A stretch of DNA of 64,000 bases from Candidatus Gastranaerophilales bacterium (GCA_944322845.1 CALUQE010000009.1:1-64000), one strand, 5' to 3'; positions 41,950-50,858 are shown, counted from the first letter of the stretch. Translations and numbers: made by a program. The notes: generated by a model from the letters alone, not told the origin.

Positions 41950-43173
41950 TTAACATTTTTTCAAAATAATTGAAGTGTTAATTCCGCCAAACGCAAAATT
42001 ATTTGTCATAACATATTCCGTATCAATAATTCTGCCTTCATCTTTGATATAATCCAGCTTACCGCAGTTTTCGTCAATATTTTTAAGATTAAGCGTCGGA
42101 GAGAACCACTTGTTATTCATCATCTCAACAGACAGAATTGTCTCAATTGCACCGCATGCGCCTAAAGTATGTCCGGTATAACTCTTTATTGAACTTATCG
42201 GAACTTCTCTTTTAAATACCGATTCCGTACCTTGAGTTTCCGCAATATCGCCGTTAACCGTCGCGGTTCCGTGAGCATTAATATATCCGATCTCTTCCGG
42301 CGGAAGCTTTGCGTCCTTGAGCGCAAGCCTCATAACTTCTGCCATCATATCCTTGTTCGGATTTGTAATATGAGTTCCGTCCGTATTTGTCGCAAAACCC
42401 GCAATTTCAGCGTAAATCTTTGCGCCTCTGGCTTTTGCGTGTTCGTATTCTTCCAGAATTAAAGTTCCCGCGCCTTCTCCGATTACAAGCCCGTCGCGGT
42501 CACGGTCAAAAGGAGACGGTGTTAAATCCGGCGTACTGTTTTTGCTGCTTGTTGCATACAAAGTATCAAAAACTCCCACCTGCGTCGGGTGAATTTCTTC
42601 CGCTCCGCCTGCTATCATAACCTCTTGATATCCGTCTTTTATCGCTTCATAAGCGTATCCGATACTCATTGAGCCTGAAGTGCACGCGGTTGATGCCGGA
42701 ATCAATCTCCCGTGGGTTTTGAAATACAGAGAAATATTAACGGAAGTTGTTTGAGGCATCATTTTAATATAAGAGCCGGAATTCAGGAGTTTAACTTCTT
42801 TATCAATACACATTGAGTAAAAATCCAGAATTGCATCCAGCGAACCTGTAGATGAGCCATAGCTTACGCCGCATCTTCCGTTTGTAATAATTTCATCTTC
42901 TAAAAGCCCTGCGTCTTTCAAGGCTTCCTCTGCCGTCACAACAGCCATAAGAGCAACGTTGCCCATTGTGCGGCGGACTTTTCTTGTAAAATGTTCAGGA
43001 ATTACAAAACCTTCCACAAAAGAGCCCAGTTTTGAATTTAATCTTTCGTACTCATCGAGTTTATCCCAGTGACGAACGCAGTTTTTGTAGGTTTTTAATC
43101 TTTCAAAAGCGCTCTCAACAGTCGAGCCGAGGGCTGAGGTTATTCCCATACCTGTTACAACAACTCTTCTCAT
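41950..43173 (-). CDS. FabF-like beta-ketoacyl-ACP synthase (ApeR-like position)
   Basis: 407 aa with a full thiolase-fold catalytic triad: Cys in STACTSGSMS (about residue 165), His in NAHGTATVNGD (about 300), His in YTGHTLGACGA (about 335). It should catalyse chain-extending condensations on an acyl carrier protein. Last of four genes ordered KS-dehydratase-ketoreductase-KS, the order of apeO-apeP-apeQ-apeR in aryl polyene clusters. The start overlaps the ketoreductase stop (ATGA). A role in ordinary fatty-acid synthesis cannot be excluded, but the neighbours favour a specialised polyene pathway. Confidence 0.92.
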   Translation of the reverse strand: MRRVVVTGMGITSALGSTVESAFERLKTYKNCVRHWDKLDEYERLNSKLGSFVEGFVIPEHFTRKVRRTMGNVALMAVVTAEEALKDAGLLEDEIITNGRCGVSYGSSTGSLDAILDFYSMCIDKEVKLLNSGSYIKMMPQTTSVNISLYFKTHGRLIPASTACTSGSMSIGYAYEAIKDGYQEVMIAGGAEEIHPTQVGVFDTLYATSSKNSTPDLTPSPFDRDRDGLVIGEGAGTLILEEYEHAKARGAKIYAEIAGFATNTDGTHITNPNKDMMAEVMRLALKDAKLPPEEIGYINAHGTATVNGDIAETQGTESVFKREVPISSIKSYTGHTLGACGAIETILSVEMMNNKWFSPTLNLKNIDENCGKLDYIKDEGRIIDTEYVMTNNFAFGGINTSIILKKC

Positions 43174-43901
43174 AAATAAAGCCCTCCGTTAACGGCGATT
43201 ACCTGACCGGTAATATATCCCGCATCATCACTCATAAGATAATTTACAAGACTTGCGACTTCTTTTACAGTTCCCATTCTTTTCATCGGTATTTGTTTAG
43301 TTGCTTCTTCCGGCAAATCTTCCGTCATATCTGTATCAATCATTCCCGGAGCAATGCAGTTTACGGTAATTTTACGTTTTGCAACCTCCTGACTCAGAGC
43401 TTTTGCCGCTCCGATAAGTCCTGCTTTTGAAGCGCTGTAATTTACCTGTCCTCTGTTTCCGCACTGACCTGAAATTGAAGACATAACAATAATTCGGCCT
43501 TTTCTCTGCTGAATCATAGGCATAATAAGAGGTTTTAAGACATTATAAAAACCGTCAAGATTTGTCCTCAAAACATCATCCCATTCATTTTCTTCCATCG
43601 CAGGGAAAGGATTATCTCTGGCAATTCCGGCATTTAAGACAACACCGTAATACATTCCGTTTTTTTCAATATCATCAAGAAGAACTTTTTCCGTCTCTTT
43701 TCTGTCTTTTATATCAAAAGCCAGAGCACGCGTGTCAACACCTTTTTTCTCTATTTCCGTCTGAAGTTCGGAAAGTCTTTCAGGATTTTTTGAACAGTGC
43801 AGAACTATATTGTAGCCGCTGTTTGCAAGATACAATGCTGTACCTTTACCGATTCCTCTGCTTGCACCTGTGACTAAAACCCACTTATTCACCACTCTCA
43901 A
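43170..43901 (-). CDS. FabG-like 3-oxoacyl-ACP reductase (ApeQ-like position)
   Basis: 243 aa from TTG 43901 (GGAG 4 bases upstream) or GTG 43895. Short-chain dehydrogenase features: VTGASRGIGKG (about residues 9-19), NAGIARDNPF, the catalytic Ser in SSISGQCG and YSASK, and the terminal GQVIAVNGGLYL. It reduces beta-ketoacyl-ACP with NADPH. It overlaps the dehydratase and the downstream ketosynthase, giving one tight operon. Confidence 0.92.
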   Translation of the reverse strand: MRVVNKWVLVTGASRGIGKGTALYLANSGYNIVLHCSKNPERLSELQTEIEKKGVDTRALAFDIKDRKETEKVLLDDIEKNGMYYGVVLNAGIARDNPFPAMEENEWDDVLRTNLDGFYNVLKPLIMPMIQQRKGRIIVMSSISGQCGNRGQVNYSASKAGLIGAAKALSQEVAKRKITVNCIAPGMIDTDMTEDLPEEATKQIPMKRMGTVKEVASLVNYLMSDDAGYITGQVIAVNGGLYL

Positions 43902-44331
43902 GTAACTCCTCTATATTATTTCCCTGATAAGTATTGACCGTTGCGCTTGCAATTTCATCCCTGCTTTTATCATATATTAAACAGTCAAAAACGGCAATTT
44001 GATTATCCGTAAAGATTTCGTGCACTGTAACTTTGTATTCTTCGCCTTCTTTAAAATACGGAATTTTATTATTATAAAGCCTTGTTCCGAGAAGCAGTCC
44101 CGGTTTTGGTTCAGCGCAATTATTTTTGAAATATGCATACGCACCGATTGTCTGCGCCATAAATTCAATTCCCGTCAGAGAATTTATTCCCCTGTTTTTT
44201 TCAAAAAAAACTTTATCAGGATAAACTTTGAATGAAGAAGTTAACTTATTATTTTCTATATCAACTTCGACTATCTCATCCAGAAGAATCATTGGCGGTT
44301 TGTGAGGAAGTATTTTGGCTAAATCGTACAT
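43885..44331 (-). CDS. ApeP/FabZ-like hotdog 3-hydroxyacyl-ACP dehydratase
   Basis: 148 aa from the ATG at 44331; an upstream in-frame ATG would add 33 hydrophobic residues not expected in this family. It starts LAKILPHKPPMILLDEI, the conserved opening of ApeP-type dehydratases with the active-site His in PHKPPM, and continues with SLTGIEFMAQTIGAYAY, which bears the acidic catalytic residue. It removes water to make the double bond in each cycle. TATAAT lies 6 bases before the ATG, as at other leaderless starts, though an upstream operon promoter also exists. Confidence 0.88.
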   Translation of the reverse strand: MYDLAKILPHKPPMILLDEIVEVDIENNKLTSSFKVYPDKVFFEKNRGINSLTGIEFMAQTIGAYAYFKNNCAEPKPGLLLGTRLYNNKIPYFKEGEEYKVTVHEIFTDNQIAVFDCLIYDKSRDEIASATVNTYQGNNIEELLESGE

Positions 44332-44363
44332 GTTAATATTATAAAACAAAACATATAAAAAAA

Positions 44364-45446
44364 CTAATAACTTTCTCTTAAAATAATTGCACAATTCGTA
44401 CCGCCAAAACCGAACGATGTACACAAACATGTTTTGACTGGTTTATGTAAAGGTTTTTTATCCGCAAGCTTTATGACAGGTAATCTGTCATCATACTCGC
44501 CGTCATATATATGAGGATAAGCTTTACTTACACCTGCCTGAATAATTTTACAGCAAAGAGCCGTCTCAATACTTGCCGCTGCACCGAGACAATGCCCCGT
44601 AAGCGGCTTGGTAGAACTTGCGGGAACTTTATCACCAAAAACATTATATACAGCCCTCGCTTCCATTAAATCATTTGCAATCGTTCCTGTTCCGTGAAGA
44701 TTTATATAATCAATCTCTTCCGGATTTAAATTTCCCAGCGCAAGCCTTATTGCACGCTCCGGCTCAACCGCCTCCGGATCCGGAGTTGTTGAATGATAAA
44801 AATCCGTTGTCTCGCCGATTCCGGCAACTTCAATTCCGTTACCCTCTTTTTTAACAACAAATGCCGCCGCGCCTTCCCCGATATTAATCCATTTTCTGTT
44901 TTTGCTGAAAGGATTGGACGGAACATTGCCAAGAACCTCAAGCGCATGAAACCCGTATACCGGAACTTTTGAAATCGCATCACAACCGGCAACAATTACA
45001 GTCTCCGCAATTCCTGCCTCTAAAAGCTCGGCAACTGTTGCAAAAGCCTTAATCCCCGATGAACAGGCCGTTGAAACAGATGTATAAAAATTTCTGAATC
45101 CGAAATGTCCGTGCAAAAACTCCGCCGGATTCCCTATCTGATAATGCTTGGGATTCCCGCTTATCTCGTATTCATCGACACCGGAATTGGATGTCGCAGT
45201 AACAATTGCGGTTTTCTCCCTGTCAAGCTCTTCAATACACAAAGGCTCAAGCGCTTTAAGAAGAAGCCTGTTGCATCTGAGATTATAATCACTCTCACTA
45301 ATCTCCGGCAGCGGAAAATCTACAACTCCCAGCCGTGCAAAACCTCTCTGCTCAAACTTTCCGGCTTCACCTTTAATAGCTTTCGCAAAGATTTCTTCTA
45401 TATCAGACCCCAGATTACATATTGCATTATACTTAATTATCTTCAT
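44364..45446 (-). CDS. Beta-ketoacyl-ACP synthase (ApeO-like position)
   Basis: 360 aa, shorter than FabF. Catalytic residues are intact: Cys in STACSSGIKAF (about 128), His in NLHGTGTIAND (about 252), His in LTGHCLGAAAS (about 288), and the closing GFGGTNCAIIL. First gene of the KS-dehydratase-ketoreductase-KS operon. Its start is only 18 bases from the divergent chain-length-factor-like gene, so its 5' leader must be very short (candidate extended -10 TGCTAAAAT). Confidence 0.9.
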   Translation of the reverse strand: MKIIKYNAICNLGSDIEEIFAKAIKGEAGKFEQRGFARLGVVDFPLPEISESDYNLRCNRLLLKALEPLCIEELDREKTAIVTATSNSGVDEYEISGNPKHYQIGNPAEFLHGHFGFRNFYTSVSTACSSGIKAFATVAELLEAGIAETVIVAGCDAISKVPVYGFHALEVLGNVPSNPFSKNRKWINIGEGAAAFVVKKEGNGIEVAGIGETTDFYHSTTPDPEAVEPERAIRLALGNLNPEEIDYINLHGTGTIANDLMEARAVYNVFGDKVPASSTKPLTGHCLGAAASIETALCCKIIQAGVSKAYPHIYDGEYDDRLPVIKLADKKPLHKPVKTCLCTSFGFGGTNCAIILRESY

Positions 45447-45464
45447 TTATTGTATAATTTTAGC
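45447..45464. promoter_or_regulatory. 18-bp divergent start region
   Basis: Only 18 bases separate the two divergent ATG codons. On the plus strand TATAAT (45453-45458) is exactly 6 bases before the ATG at 45465. The minus-strand promoter must lie within the opposite coding sequence. Confidence 0.55.
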
Positions 45465-46052
45465 ATGAAAAACTACTTTTATATAAAGGATTTTTATTAT
45501 ATTAAAGACGAAAACGAAATTGACGTTTCTTTTGTATCACCGCTTATAAGAAGAAAATTAAGCCTTTTAGATAAAACCGTTCTGGCTTTAACAGAAAAAG
45601 TTTTTAATGAAAATATCAAAGAACTTGTATTTTCTTCCGAATACGGAGAGTTCAAACGCCTCGATACAATAATAAGCCAGTATCAGGAAATGGGAGAAGT
45701 CTCGCCCGCACAATTTTCAGCCTCGGTACACAATTATCCGGTAAGCTTTTTTACTCTGTATAAAAAACTGAATTTGCCGTACCATGCTGTTTCATCGGGC
45801 GAAAACTCACTCGCTGCCGGACTTGTGAAATCAATAATTTCAAAAAAAGAAACACTTTACACTTATACAGATGTAAAAGGCGGAATTCAAGGAGTTTCAT
45901 GCCTCTTGTCACAAACAGACGGAAAACTTAAAATTGAATATGACAGCACTCCTTCTTCAAACATGGATTTTGAAAAATTTATTGATTTTCTGATTGGCAA
46001 AAGTGAAATTTATACCTCAATTTTCGGAACATTCAAAAAAATTATTGACTGA
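45465..46052 (+). CDS. Beta-ketoacyl synthase chain-length-factor-like protein
   Basis: 195 aa from the ATG at 45465, which sits 6 bases after TATAAT. Resembles the short ketoacyl-synthase-like N-terminal family found in aryl polyene and related clusters: SPLIRRKLSLLDKTVLALTE, ELVFSSEYGEFKRL, the block QFSASVHNYPVSFFTLYKK, and SGENSLAAGLVKSI. It has no catalytic Cys-His-His set. It would act as a partner or length-determining subunit for the divergent ketosynthase. ACP and acyltransferase genes were not found nearby. Confidence 0.82.
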   Translation: MKNYFYIKDFYYIKDENEIDVSFVSPLIRRKLSLLDKTVLALTEKVFNENIKELVFSSEYGEFKRLDTIISQYQEMGEVSPAQFSASVHNYPVSFFTLYKKLNLPYHAVSSGENSLAAGLVKSIISKKETLYTYTDVKGGIQGVSCLLSQTDGKLKIEYDSTPSSNMDFEKFIDFLIGKSEIYTSIFGTFKKIID

Positions 46053-46098
46053 AAATTTTATTAGAATTAGAGTGTAATTAAAACAGGAGGTAAAGATT

Positions 46099-46296
46099 AT
46101 GTATCAGGTTTATATCGACAAGCCGTCATACTTTGAAGCCGAAATGGCAGGAGAATTTAAAGATCTTGAAAGCGCTGAAGCTTTTGCAAAAAAAGAAAAA
46201 GCTGCAGACAGCGAAGCAAGTTACGAAATCAAAGAAACAAACGGATGCGTAAACAGTTACGGAGAATTAATTGCAACCGTGGTTAAACGGGGATAA
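46099..46296 (+). CDS. Small 65-aa protein of unknown function
   Basis: 65 aa with a strong ribosome site (AGGAGG, 8 bases before the ATG). Predicted beta-alpha-beta: MYQVYIDKPSYFEAEMAG, helix LESAEAFAKKEK, then SYEIKETNGCVNSYGELIAT. The pattern suggests a compact cytoplasmic domain. No family recognised. Confidence 0.7.
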   Translation: MYQVYIDKPSYFEAEMAGEFKDLESAEAFAKKEKAADSEASYEIKETNGCVNSYGELIATVVKRG

Positions 46297-46312
46297 ATAA
46301 TTTTTTATATCG

Positions 46313-46318
46313 TATAAT
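46313..46318 (+). promoter_or_regulatory. -10 element 6 bases before the SpoIID-like gene
   Basis: TATAAT at 46313-46318, ATG at 46325, predicted +1 at the A of the ATG. No convincing -35. Confidence 0.5.
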
Positions 46319-46324
46319 ATTTTT

Positions 46325-47194
46325 ATGGGGATGAGAAAAGCTTTAGTATTTTTTATAACATTTATAACACTGTGCACTCCTTGTTTTGCGATAAAAATCG
46401 GACTTGAAACACAGGTTAATAAAACCTATATCGGCGCTTCCACAAAAGCGGAGATTATTAATTGCGACACAAACAAGCTGATTTTTGTTATGGAAAAAAT
46501 GAAAGGGTATGAAATGAAACCCTACCGCGGTGTAATCGCAATAAAAGTCGACGGTCAGTGGAATAAAATGAGAGCGGACAAAATCATTATTAAACCTGAA
46601 GAAGGCGGTTTTGTGAGTGTTAAGCGAAAATGGTACCGCGGCAGTTTTAAAATAATAAACGACGGAGTCGGTTTAACCGTCATTAACGATATACCGCTTG
46701 AAAAATATCTTCAAGGCGTAGTTCCGTCCGAAATGCCTTCAAGCTGGGAGCATGAAGCACATAAAGCACAGGCTATTGCAGCCAGAAGTTATGCAATAGC
46801 AAACCGCGGTAAACGCGCAAAATACGGCTATGATCTTAAAGATACTCCGGAAGATCAAGCTTACGGCGGAGCAAGTGCAGAAAAAACAAATACAAATTCC
46901 GCGGTTGAAGAAACAGCGGGAATCGTTCTTGTTTGTCAGGGAAAAATTGTTCCGGCTTATTACTCAGCTTCTGCCGGCGGGAAAACCAAAACCGGCGGAC
47001 AGGTATGGTCAGCGGATTTGCCGTTTTTAAAATCAGTACCGTCATTCGATGACGGAATAAAAAAGAACGGCCACGGAGTCGGAATGAGCCAGTACGGCGC
47101 AAATAACCTTGCAAAAAGAGGTTATAACGCATATCAGATTTTAAAATATTTTTACGCCAACACAAAATTTGCCAGAGTTCGCGGAGAATATTGA
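46325..47194 (+). CDS. SpoIID/LytB-family secreted protein
   Basis: 289 aa. Signal peptide (about residues 4-22, LVFFITFITLCTPCFA). The SpoIID domain is clear: IPLEKYLQGVVPSEMPSSWE (about 125-144), EAHKAQAIAARSYAIA, and the end NGHGVGMSQYGANNLAKRGY. SpoIID is a lytic transglycosylase that cuts glycan strands lacking stem peptides; the catalytic Glu of VVPSEM is kept. In a non-sporulating Gram-negative it probably works in peptidoglycan remodelling. The ATG at 46325 (or 46331) follows a -10 element directly. Confidence 0.9.
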   Translation: MGMRKALVFFITFITLCTPCFAIKIGLETQVNKTYIGASTKAEIINCDTNKLIFVMEKMKGYEMKPYRGVIAIKVDGQWNKMRADKIIIKPEEGGFVSVKRKWYRGSFKIINDGVGLTVINDIPLEKYLQGVVPSEMPSSWEHEAHKAQAIAARSYAIANRGKRAKYGYDLKDTPEDQAYGGASAEKTNTNSAVEETAGIVLVCQGKIVPAYYSASAGGKTKTGGQVWSADLPFLKSVPSFDDGIKKNGHGVGMSQYGANNLAKRGYNAYQILKYFYANTKFARVRGEY

Positions 47195-47333
47195 GAATTA
47201 AGCGTAAAGAGGCGTCATTACGAAGGAATAATTAAGACCGTCAGAAACAATCTTGAACATATCTGACAACTGAATAAAATGAATTGATTCGCCGCTCACA
47301 TTCCTCGCAATTACGCCAAGCTTGTAATTATAC
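47195..47333 (-). other. Short gap with a possible gene remnant
   Basis: On the minus strand, 47345-47212 stays open for about 44 codons and ends YSFVMTPLYA, with YKLGVIARNVSGESIHF before it, which looks coding-like. It has no convincing start or ribosome site (a GTG inside has GAGG too close) and begins within the ade 3' end. It may be the tail of a lost gene or chance. Confidence 0.25.
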
Positions 47334-49070
47334 TTACCGGCTCGATATATTTACCCCCGCAAATATATTCACAAACCCGAATTTGTTTGTATCAAAAACA
47401 CCTTTATCCGTAACCTTTAATTCCGGAATTACAGGCAGCGACAGGAATCCCATTGTCATAAACGGATCATTTAATGTACATCCGATAGAAGCCGCAGCTC
47501 TGTTTAACTCTTCGCATTTGTCTACGACATAATCAAATTCTCTGTCAGACATCAAACCTGCAATCGGAAGCGAAAGCTCGGAAATAATTTCACCGTTATT
47601 AACAACAACTTTTCCCCCGCGGCATTTAATCAAAGCAACCGCTGCTTCGTACATATCCGCATCATTTGTCCCGATAACAATCATATTATGTGAATCGTGC
47701 GCTACAGTTGAAGCAATAGCACCGCTTTTAAGATTAAATCCCTTAACAAAACCTTTTCCGATATTACCTGTAGCTCTGTGTCTTTCTATTACACAAATTT
47801 TTAAAGTATCATTGTCTAAATTGCTTACCGCATTTCCGTCTGCGACTTTAACTTCCGACTCCACGGATTTTGTAATCAACTGGTGCGGAATGACTTCTAT
47901 TGCGCGGACTTTAACGTTTCCGTCTTTTATTCCGGCATCAATCCTGAAATCCTCCGGAGTAATCCATCTTACATTTACGGAGTTCCTCATGGAAAGTTCT
48001 TCGTTTTCCTCCATCGGAACAGAAAGCTTACCGTTCTCGGCAACTATATTTCCGTTTTTAATTACAACATCCGGTTTAAAACTCTTCAAATCAGGCAAAA
48101 TAAGCATATCAGCTTTATACCCCGGAGCAATTGCACCAAGATTATTGAGTCCGAAATATTCCGCCGTATTTAAACTTGCAATCTGAACAGCTTTAACAGG
48201 GTCAACACCTGCTTCCACCGCGCGCCTGACCATTCCGTTAATATGTTCTTTTAAATCAGACGGATGTCTGTCGTCAGTTACAAAAATACATTTTCTCGTA
48301 TTGCAGGTTTTAAGAACAGGAATTAAAGCATTCAAATCCTTAGCCGCCGTACCTTCTCTTATCATAACGTACATTCCGAGTCTCAGCCTTTCTACTGCTT
48401 CCTCTGGCGTTGTACATTCGTGATCGGATTTTACTCCGCTTGCGATATAAGCACACAAATCTTTGCCGGTTAAATAAGGCGCATGCCCGTCAATTCTCTT
48501 ACCCTTTGACTTTGCAAGCTCTAATTTGGACATAACATTTTTATCCAGATTCAAAACCCCCGGAAAGTTCATCATCTCTGCAATTCCGAGCACCCACGGT
48601 TTATCAATCAAAAGCGACAGGTCATAACTGTTTAAATCAAATCCCGAAGTCTCAAATGGTGTCGCCGGAACACAGGACGGAAGCATTGTATAAACATCTA
48701 TCGGAAGATTTCTGACAGCTTCGTGCATAAAGCTTATTCCGTGAAGCCCGAGGACATTAGAAATCTCATGCGGATCGATAATTACCGTAGTTGTGCCGGC
48801 AGGAAGAACAACTTTTGCAAACTCTTTCGGAAGCATCATTGTACTTTCCAGATGCACATGCCCGTCTATAAAAGAAGGAGTGACATAAGCGCCGTTGATA
48901 TCAATTTCTTTTTCGCCGTGATAATCCTTGCCAATCCCTGCAATAATTCCTTCCTTAATTGCAATATCACATTCGTGAATTTCTTCTGACAAAACATTTA
49001 CAAGTTTCGCGTTTTTTATAACCAGATCTGCTTTTTCAAGACCTCTTGCTACATTAATTAAATTTGACAT
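47334..49070 (-). CDS. ade: Adenine deaminase
   Basis: 578 aa, amidohydrolase fold, family length. Metal ligands HVHLEST (residues about 68-74) and DPHEISN, then HAPYLTG and DHECTTPEEA, and the catalytic Asp region VTDDRHPSDL (about 265). The C-terminal block AHDSHNMIVIGTND is characteristic. It converts adenine to hypoxanthine and ammonia for purine salvage. No purine riboswitch was seen upstream. The last residues (NISSR) are encoded by DNA resembling the repeat at 49702 (see findings). Confidence 0.95.
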   Translation of the reverse strand: MSNLINVARGLEKADLVIKNAKLVNVLSEEIHECDIAIKEGIIAGIGKDYHGEKEIDINGAYVTPSFIDGHVHLESTMMLPKEFAKVVLPAGTTTVIIDPHEISNVLGLHGISFMHEAVRNLPIDVYTMLPSCVPATPFETSGFDLNSYDLSLLIDKPWVLGIAEMMNFPGVLNLDKNVMSKLELAKSKGKRIDGHAPYLTGKDLCAYIASGVKSDHECTTPEEAVERLRLGMYVMIREGTAAKDLNALIPVLKTCNTRKCIFVTDDRHPSDLKEHINGMVRRAVEAGVDPVKAVQIASLNTAEYFGLNNLGAIAPGYKADMLILPDLKSFKPDVVIKNGNIVAENGKLSVPMEENEELSMRNSVNVRWITPEDFRIDAGIKDGNVKVRAIEVIPHQLITKSVESEVKVADGNAVSNLDNDTLKICVIERHRATGNIGKGFVKGFNLKSGAIASTVAHDSHNMIVIGTNDADMYEAAVALIKCRGGKVVVNNGEIISELSLPIAGLMSDREFDYVVDKCEELNRAAASIGCTLNDPFMTMGFLSLPVIPELKVTDKGVFDTNKFGFVNIFAGVNISSR

Positions 49071-49078
49071 TTTCTAAC

Positions 49079-49657
49079 CTACAAAATTAAATCCTTGCAA
49101 TCAACAAATTTCGAAAGATTTTCGCTTTTCAAAATTTCATCGATTTTATCCTTAAATTTCTCCGCTTCTGCAGTTTTTATTCCTTCCGGCAGAAGGATAT
49201 CAGTGTTTGTTTTTGAATTTACAAATCCTTTATTTATTGTCAAAAATTCTTTATACAGTTCAAGAATTTTCATATCATCGGGATTAATATTATAATTAAT
49301 TCCGAGAAAATACTTCATATCTTTAGGGAAAAGTTCCAGAAACTTAATCATAAAATCTGTTTCAGATGTATTTTCGTCTTCATTATATTCCCCGCCCAAA
49401 CAATGATTATTAAGAATTTCCTGTTCCGGCTGAGTTTTAATATAAGCAGCCCACATAAGACATCCGACATAAAACCCGAGGTTGTTATAAAAAAGTTCCA
49501 AAAACTTTTTGTAATACTGTCTGAATTTCATTTTTCTTTGAGAAAGATTTTTGAATTTATTAATATCCAGATACAAATATTCAACCGTTCCTCTAAAAGC
49601 CAGTATAAACGGAGCGAATCCCGGATCAAACTCCAAACCTTTTGACACTGTTTTCAT
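49079..49657 (-). CDS. Hypothetical 192-aa protein
   Basis: 192 aa, no signal peptide; probably helical and soluble. Residues 45-75 are aromatic-rich (KFRQYYKKFLELFYNNLGFY). One Cys pair lies in the first half (FYVGCLMWAA, NNHCLGG). No family recognised. RBS AAGGGAAA lies before the ATG. It ends 8 bases before ade and may form an operon with it. Confidence 0.7.
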   Translation of the reverse strand: MKTVSKGLEFDPGFAPFILAFRGTVEYLYLDINKFKNLSQRKMKFRQYYKKFLELFYNNLGFYVGCLMWAAYIKTQPEQEILNNHCLGGEYNEDENTSETDFMIKFLELFPKDMKYFLGINYNINPDDMKILELYKEFLTINKGFVNSKTNTDILLPEGIKTAEAEKFKDKIDEILKSENLSKFVDCKDLIL

Positions 49658-49701
49658 ACAAATTTCCCTTTCAGTATTTATAACATTTTAGCACAAAGGG
49701 G

Positions 49702-49774
49702 TAAATGTATCGAGTTAATGTGTGAAAACTACAAGTTGAGCGTCTCTCAGGCAGGATAAATGTATCGAGTTAAT
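49702..49774. repeat. 18-bp direct repeat TAAATGTATCGAGTTAAT
   Basis: Two exact copies at 49702-49719 and 49757-49774 (offset 55). A related inverted sequence GGTAAATATATCGAGCC ends the ade gene near 47336-47352. No coding role. Confidence 0.7.
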
Positions 49775-49785
49775 ATATATAGAAA

Positions 49786-50775
49786 TCAGTTTAAAATAGC
49801 GCTAATCACATCATCAGCAGTTATATTCAAACACTCCAGAGCTTCACATGTCGTATTGCGCTTTTCCCACAAACACGGACGGAGAGGACAATTACAATTT
49901 TTTGCTTTAATCGGAATTACCCTGCCGTTATCAGGAATAAGCTTCTTATCATCTGTCGGCCCAAATATTACATACGTTTTAACTCCAAGTGCAGATGCCA
50001 CATGCAGCGGTGCAGAATCCGAGCACAAAAATATTTCCGCACCGGAAATCAATTCCGCAAGTTCTTTCAGGTTTCGTGTTTTTTCATACATATTTTTGTA
50101 TTTTTCACACGGAACAATTCGTTCAATTGTCTCAATCACCTGTCTGTCGTCAGGCCCGCCGGCGACAATAACTTTTTTACCTCTATCCGCAAGTTTTTCA
50201 ATAACTTCTGCCCAAACTTCCGCGGGAATCGTTTTTATCATACCTTTTTTTACACTCATAAGACTGACTCCCGGATGAATAAGAACTGTGTTCTTTTCAC
50301 ATTCCCTGCGCTCAACCGAAATTTCCGGAAGCTCGGTATTAAAATTGGTGATTCCTCTTACCAGATCATGGTACATTTTTGCAGCATACTGATTTTTATT
50401 AAGCGGAACCGCCCTTGTCAGCAAAAGTTCACTTAACTTGCCGGTATTATACCCGATACGGGTTTTAATAAATGTCAAAAATAAAAAGACGGAAATAAAT
50501 TTGTTTCCTCCGGAAGATACGACAATATCAAATTTCTTTTTCCATATAGCACGCAAAAGATTAAAAAGCTCCGCATACTTGTGCTTGCCCTTAATATCCG
50601 CAAACATCATATCGTCAATGATATTTGTAAGAGTTCCGACACCTTTGCTCCTCGGCTCAAGCGCCAGAGTAATGCCTGAATCCGGATGTTCTTTCTTAAC
50701 AGAAATTATTGATGGCAAAAATAAAATCTCATCGCCGAGTCCGCCAAAATTTATAAATAAAATCTTTTTTTTCAT
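49786..50775 (-). CDS. GT9 (heptosyltransferase-like) glycosyltransferase
   Basis: 329 aa. Starts ILFINFGGLGDEILFLPSI (nucleotide-sugar N-domain); the donor-binding C-domain block LCSDSAPLHVASALGVKTYV, then IFGPTDDKKLIP, is the GT9 hallmark. It probably adds heptose or another sugar to lipopolysaccharide-type glycans, implying an outer membrane. A cysteine cluster near residues 297-318 (NCNCPLRPC, C, C) is unusual and may be a metal site or disulfides. It appears single, divergent from the LCP gene. Confidence 0.9.
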   Translation of the reverse strand: MKKKILFINFGGLGDEILFLPSIISVKKEHPDSGITLALEPRSKGVGTLTNIIDDMMFADIKGKHKYAELFNLLRAIWKKKFDIVVSSGGNKFISVFLFLTFIKTRIGYNTGKLSELLLTRAVPLNKNQYAAKMYHDLVRGITNFNTELPEISVERRECEKNTVLIHPGVSLMSVKKGMIKTIPAEVWAEVIEKLADRGKKVIVAGGPDDRQVIETIERIVPCEKYKNMYEKTRNLKELAELISGAEIFLCSDSAPLHVASALGVKTYVIFGPTDDKKLIPDNGRVIPIKAKNCNCPLRPCLWEKRNTTCEALECLNITADDVISAILN

Positions 50776-50858
50776 ACCTCTTTTTTACTTTAAAAATATT
50801 TCCGTTTCAATAGAGTTTTAATAAGCCAAAATTTAAGACATTCGGTCGCTAATAATAA

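Noticed and set aside
44332..44430. Hydrophobic N-terminal extension of the dehydratase
   Set aside because: It overlaps the end of the ketosynthase gene, and the family starts at MYDLAKILPHKPPM.
45105..45464. Longer version of the chain-length-factor-like protein
   Set aside because: The extension is antisense to the ketosynthase gene and lacks a ribosome site; the ATG at 45465 follows TATAAT.
50841..50850. Regulatory site TTCGGTCGCT shared with 55121-55130
   Set aside because: Only ten bases match, in opposite orientation; a common regulator is possible but too weak to claim.
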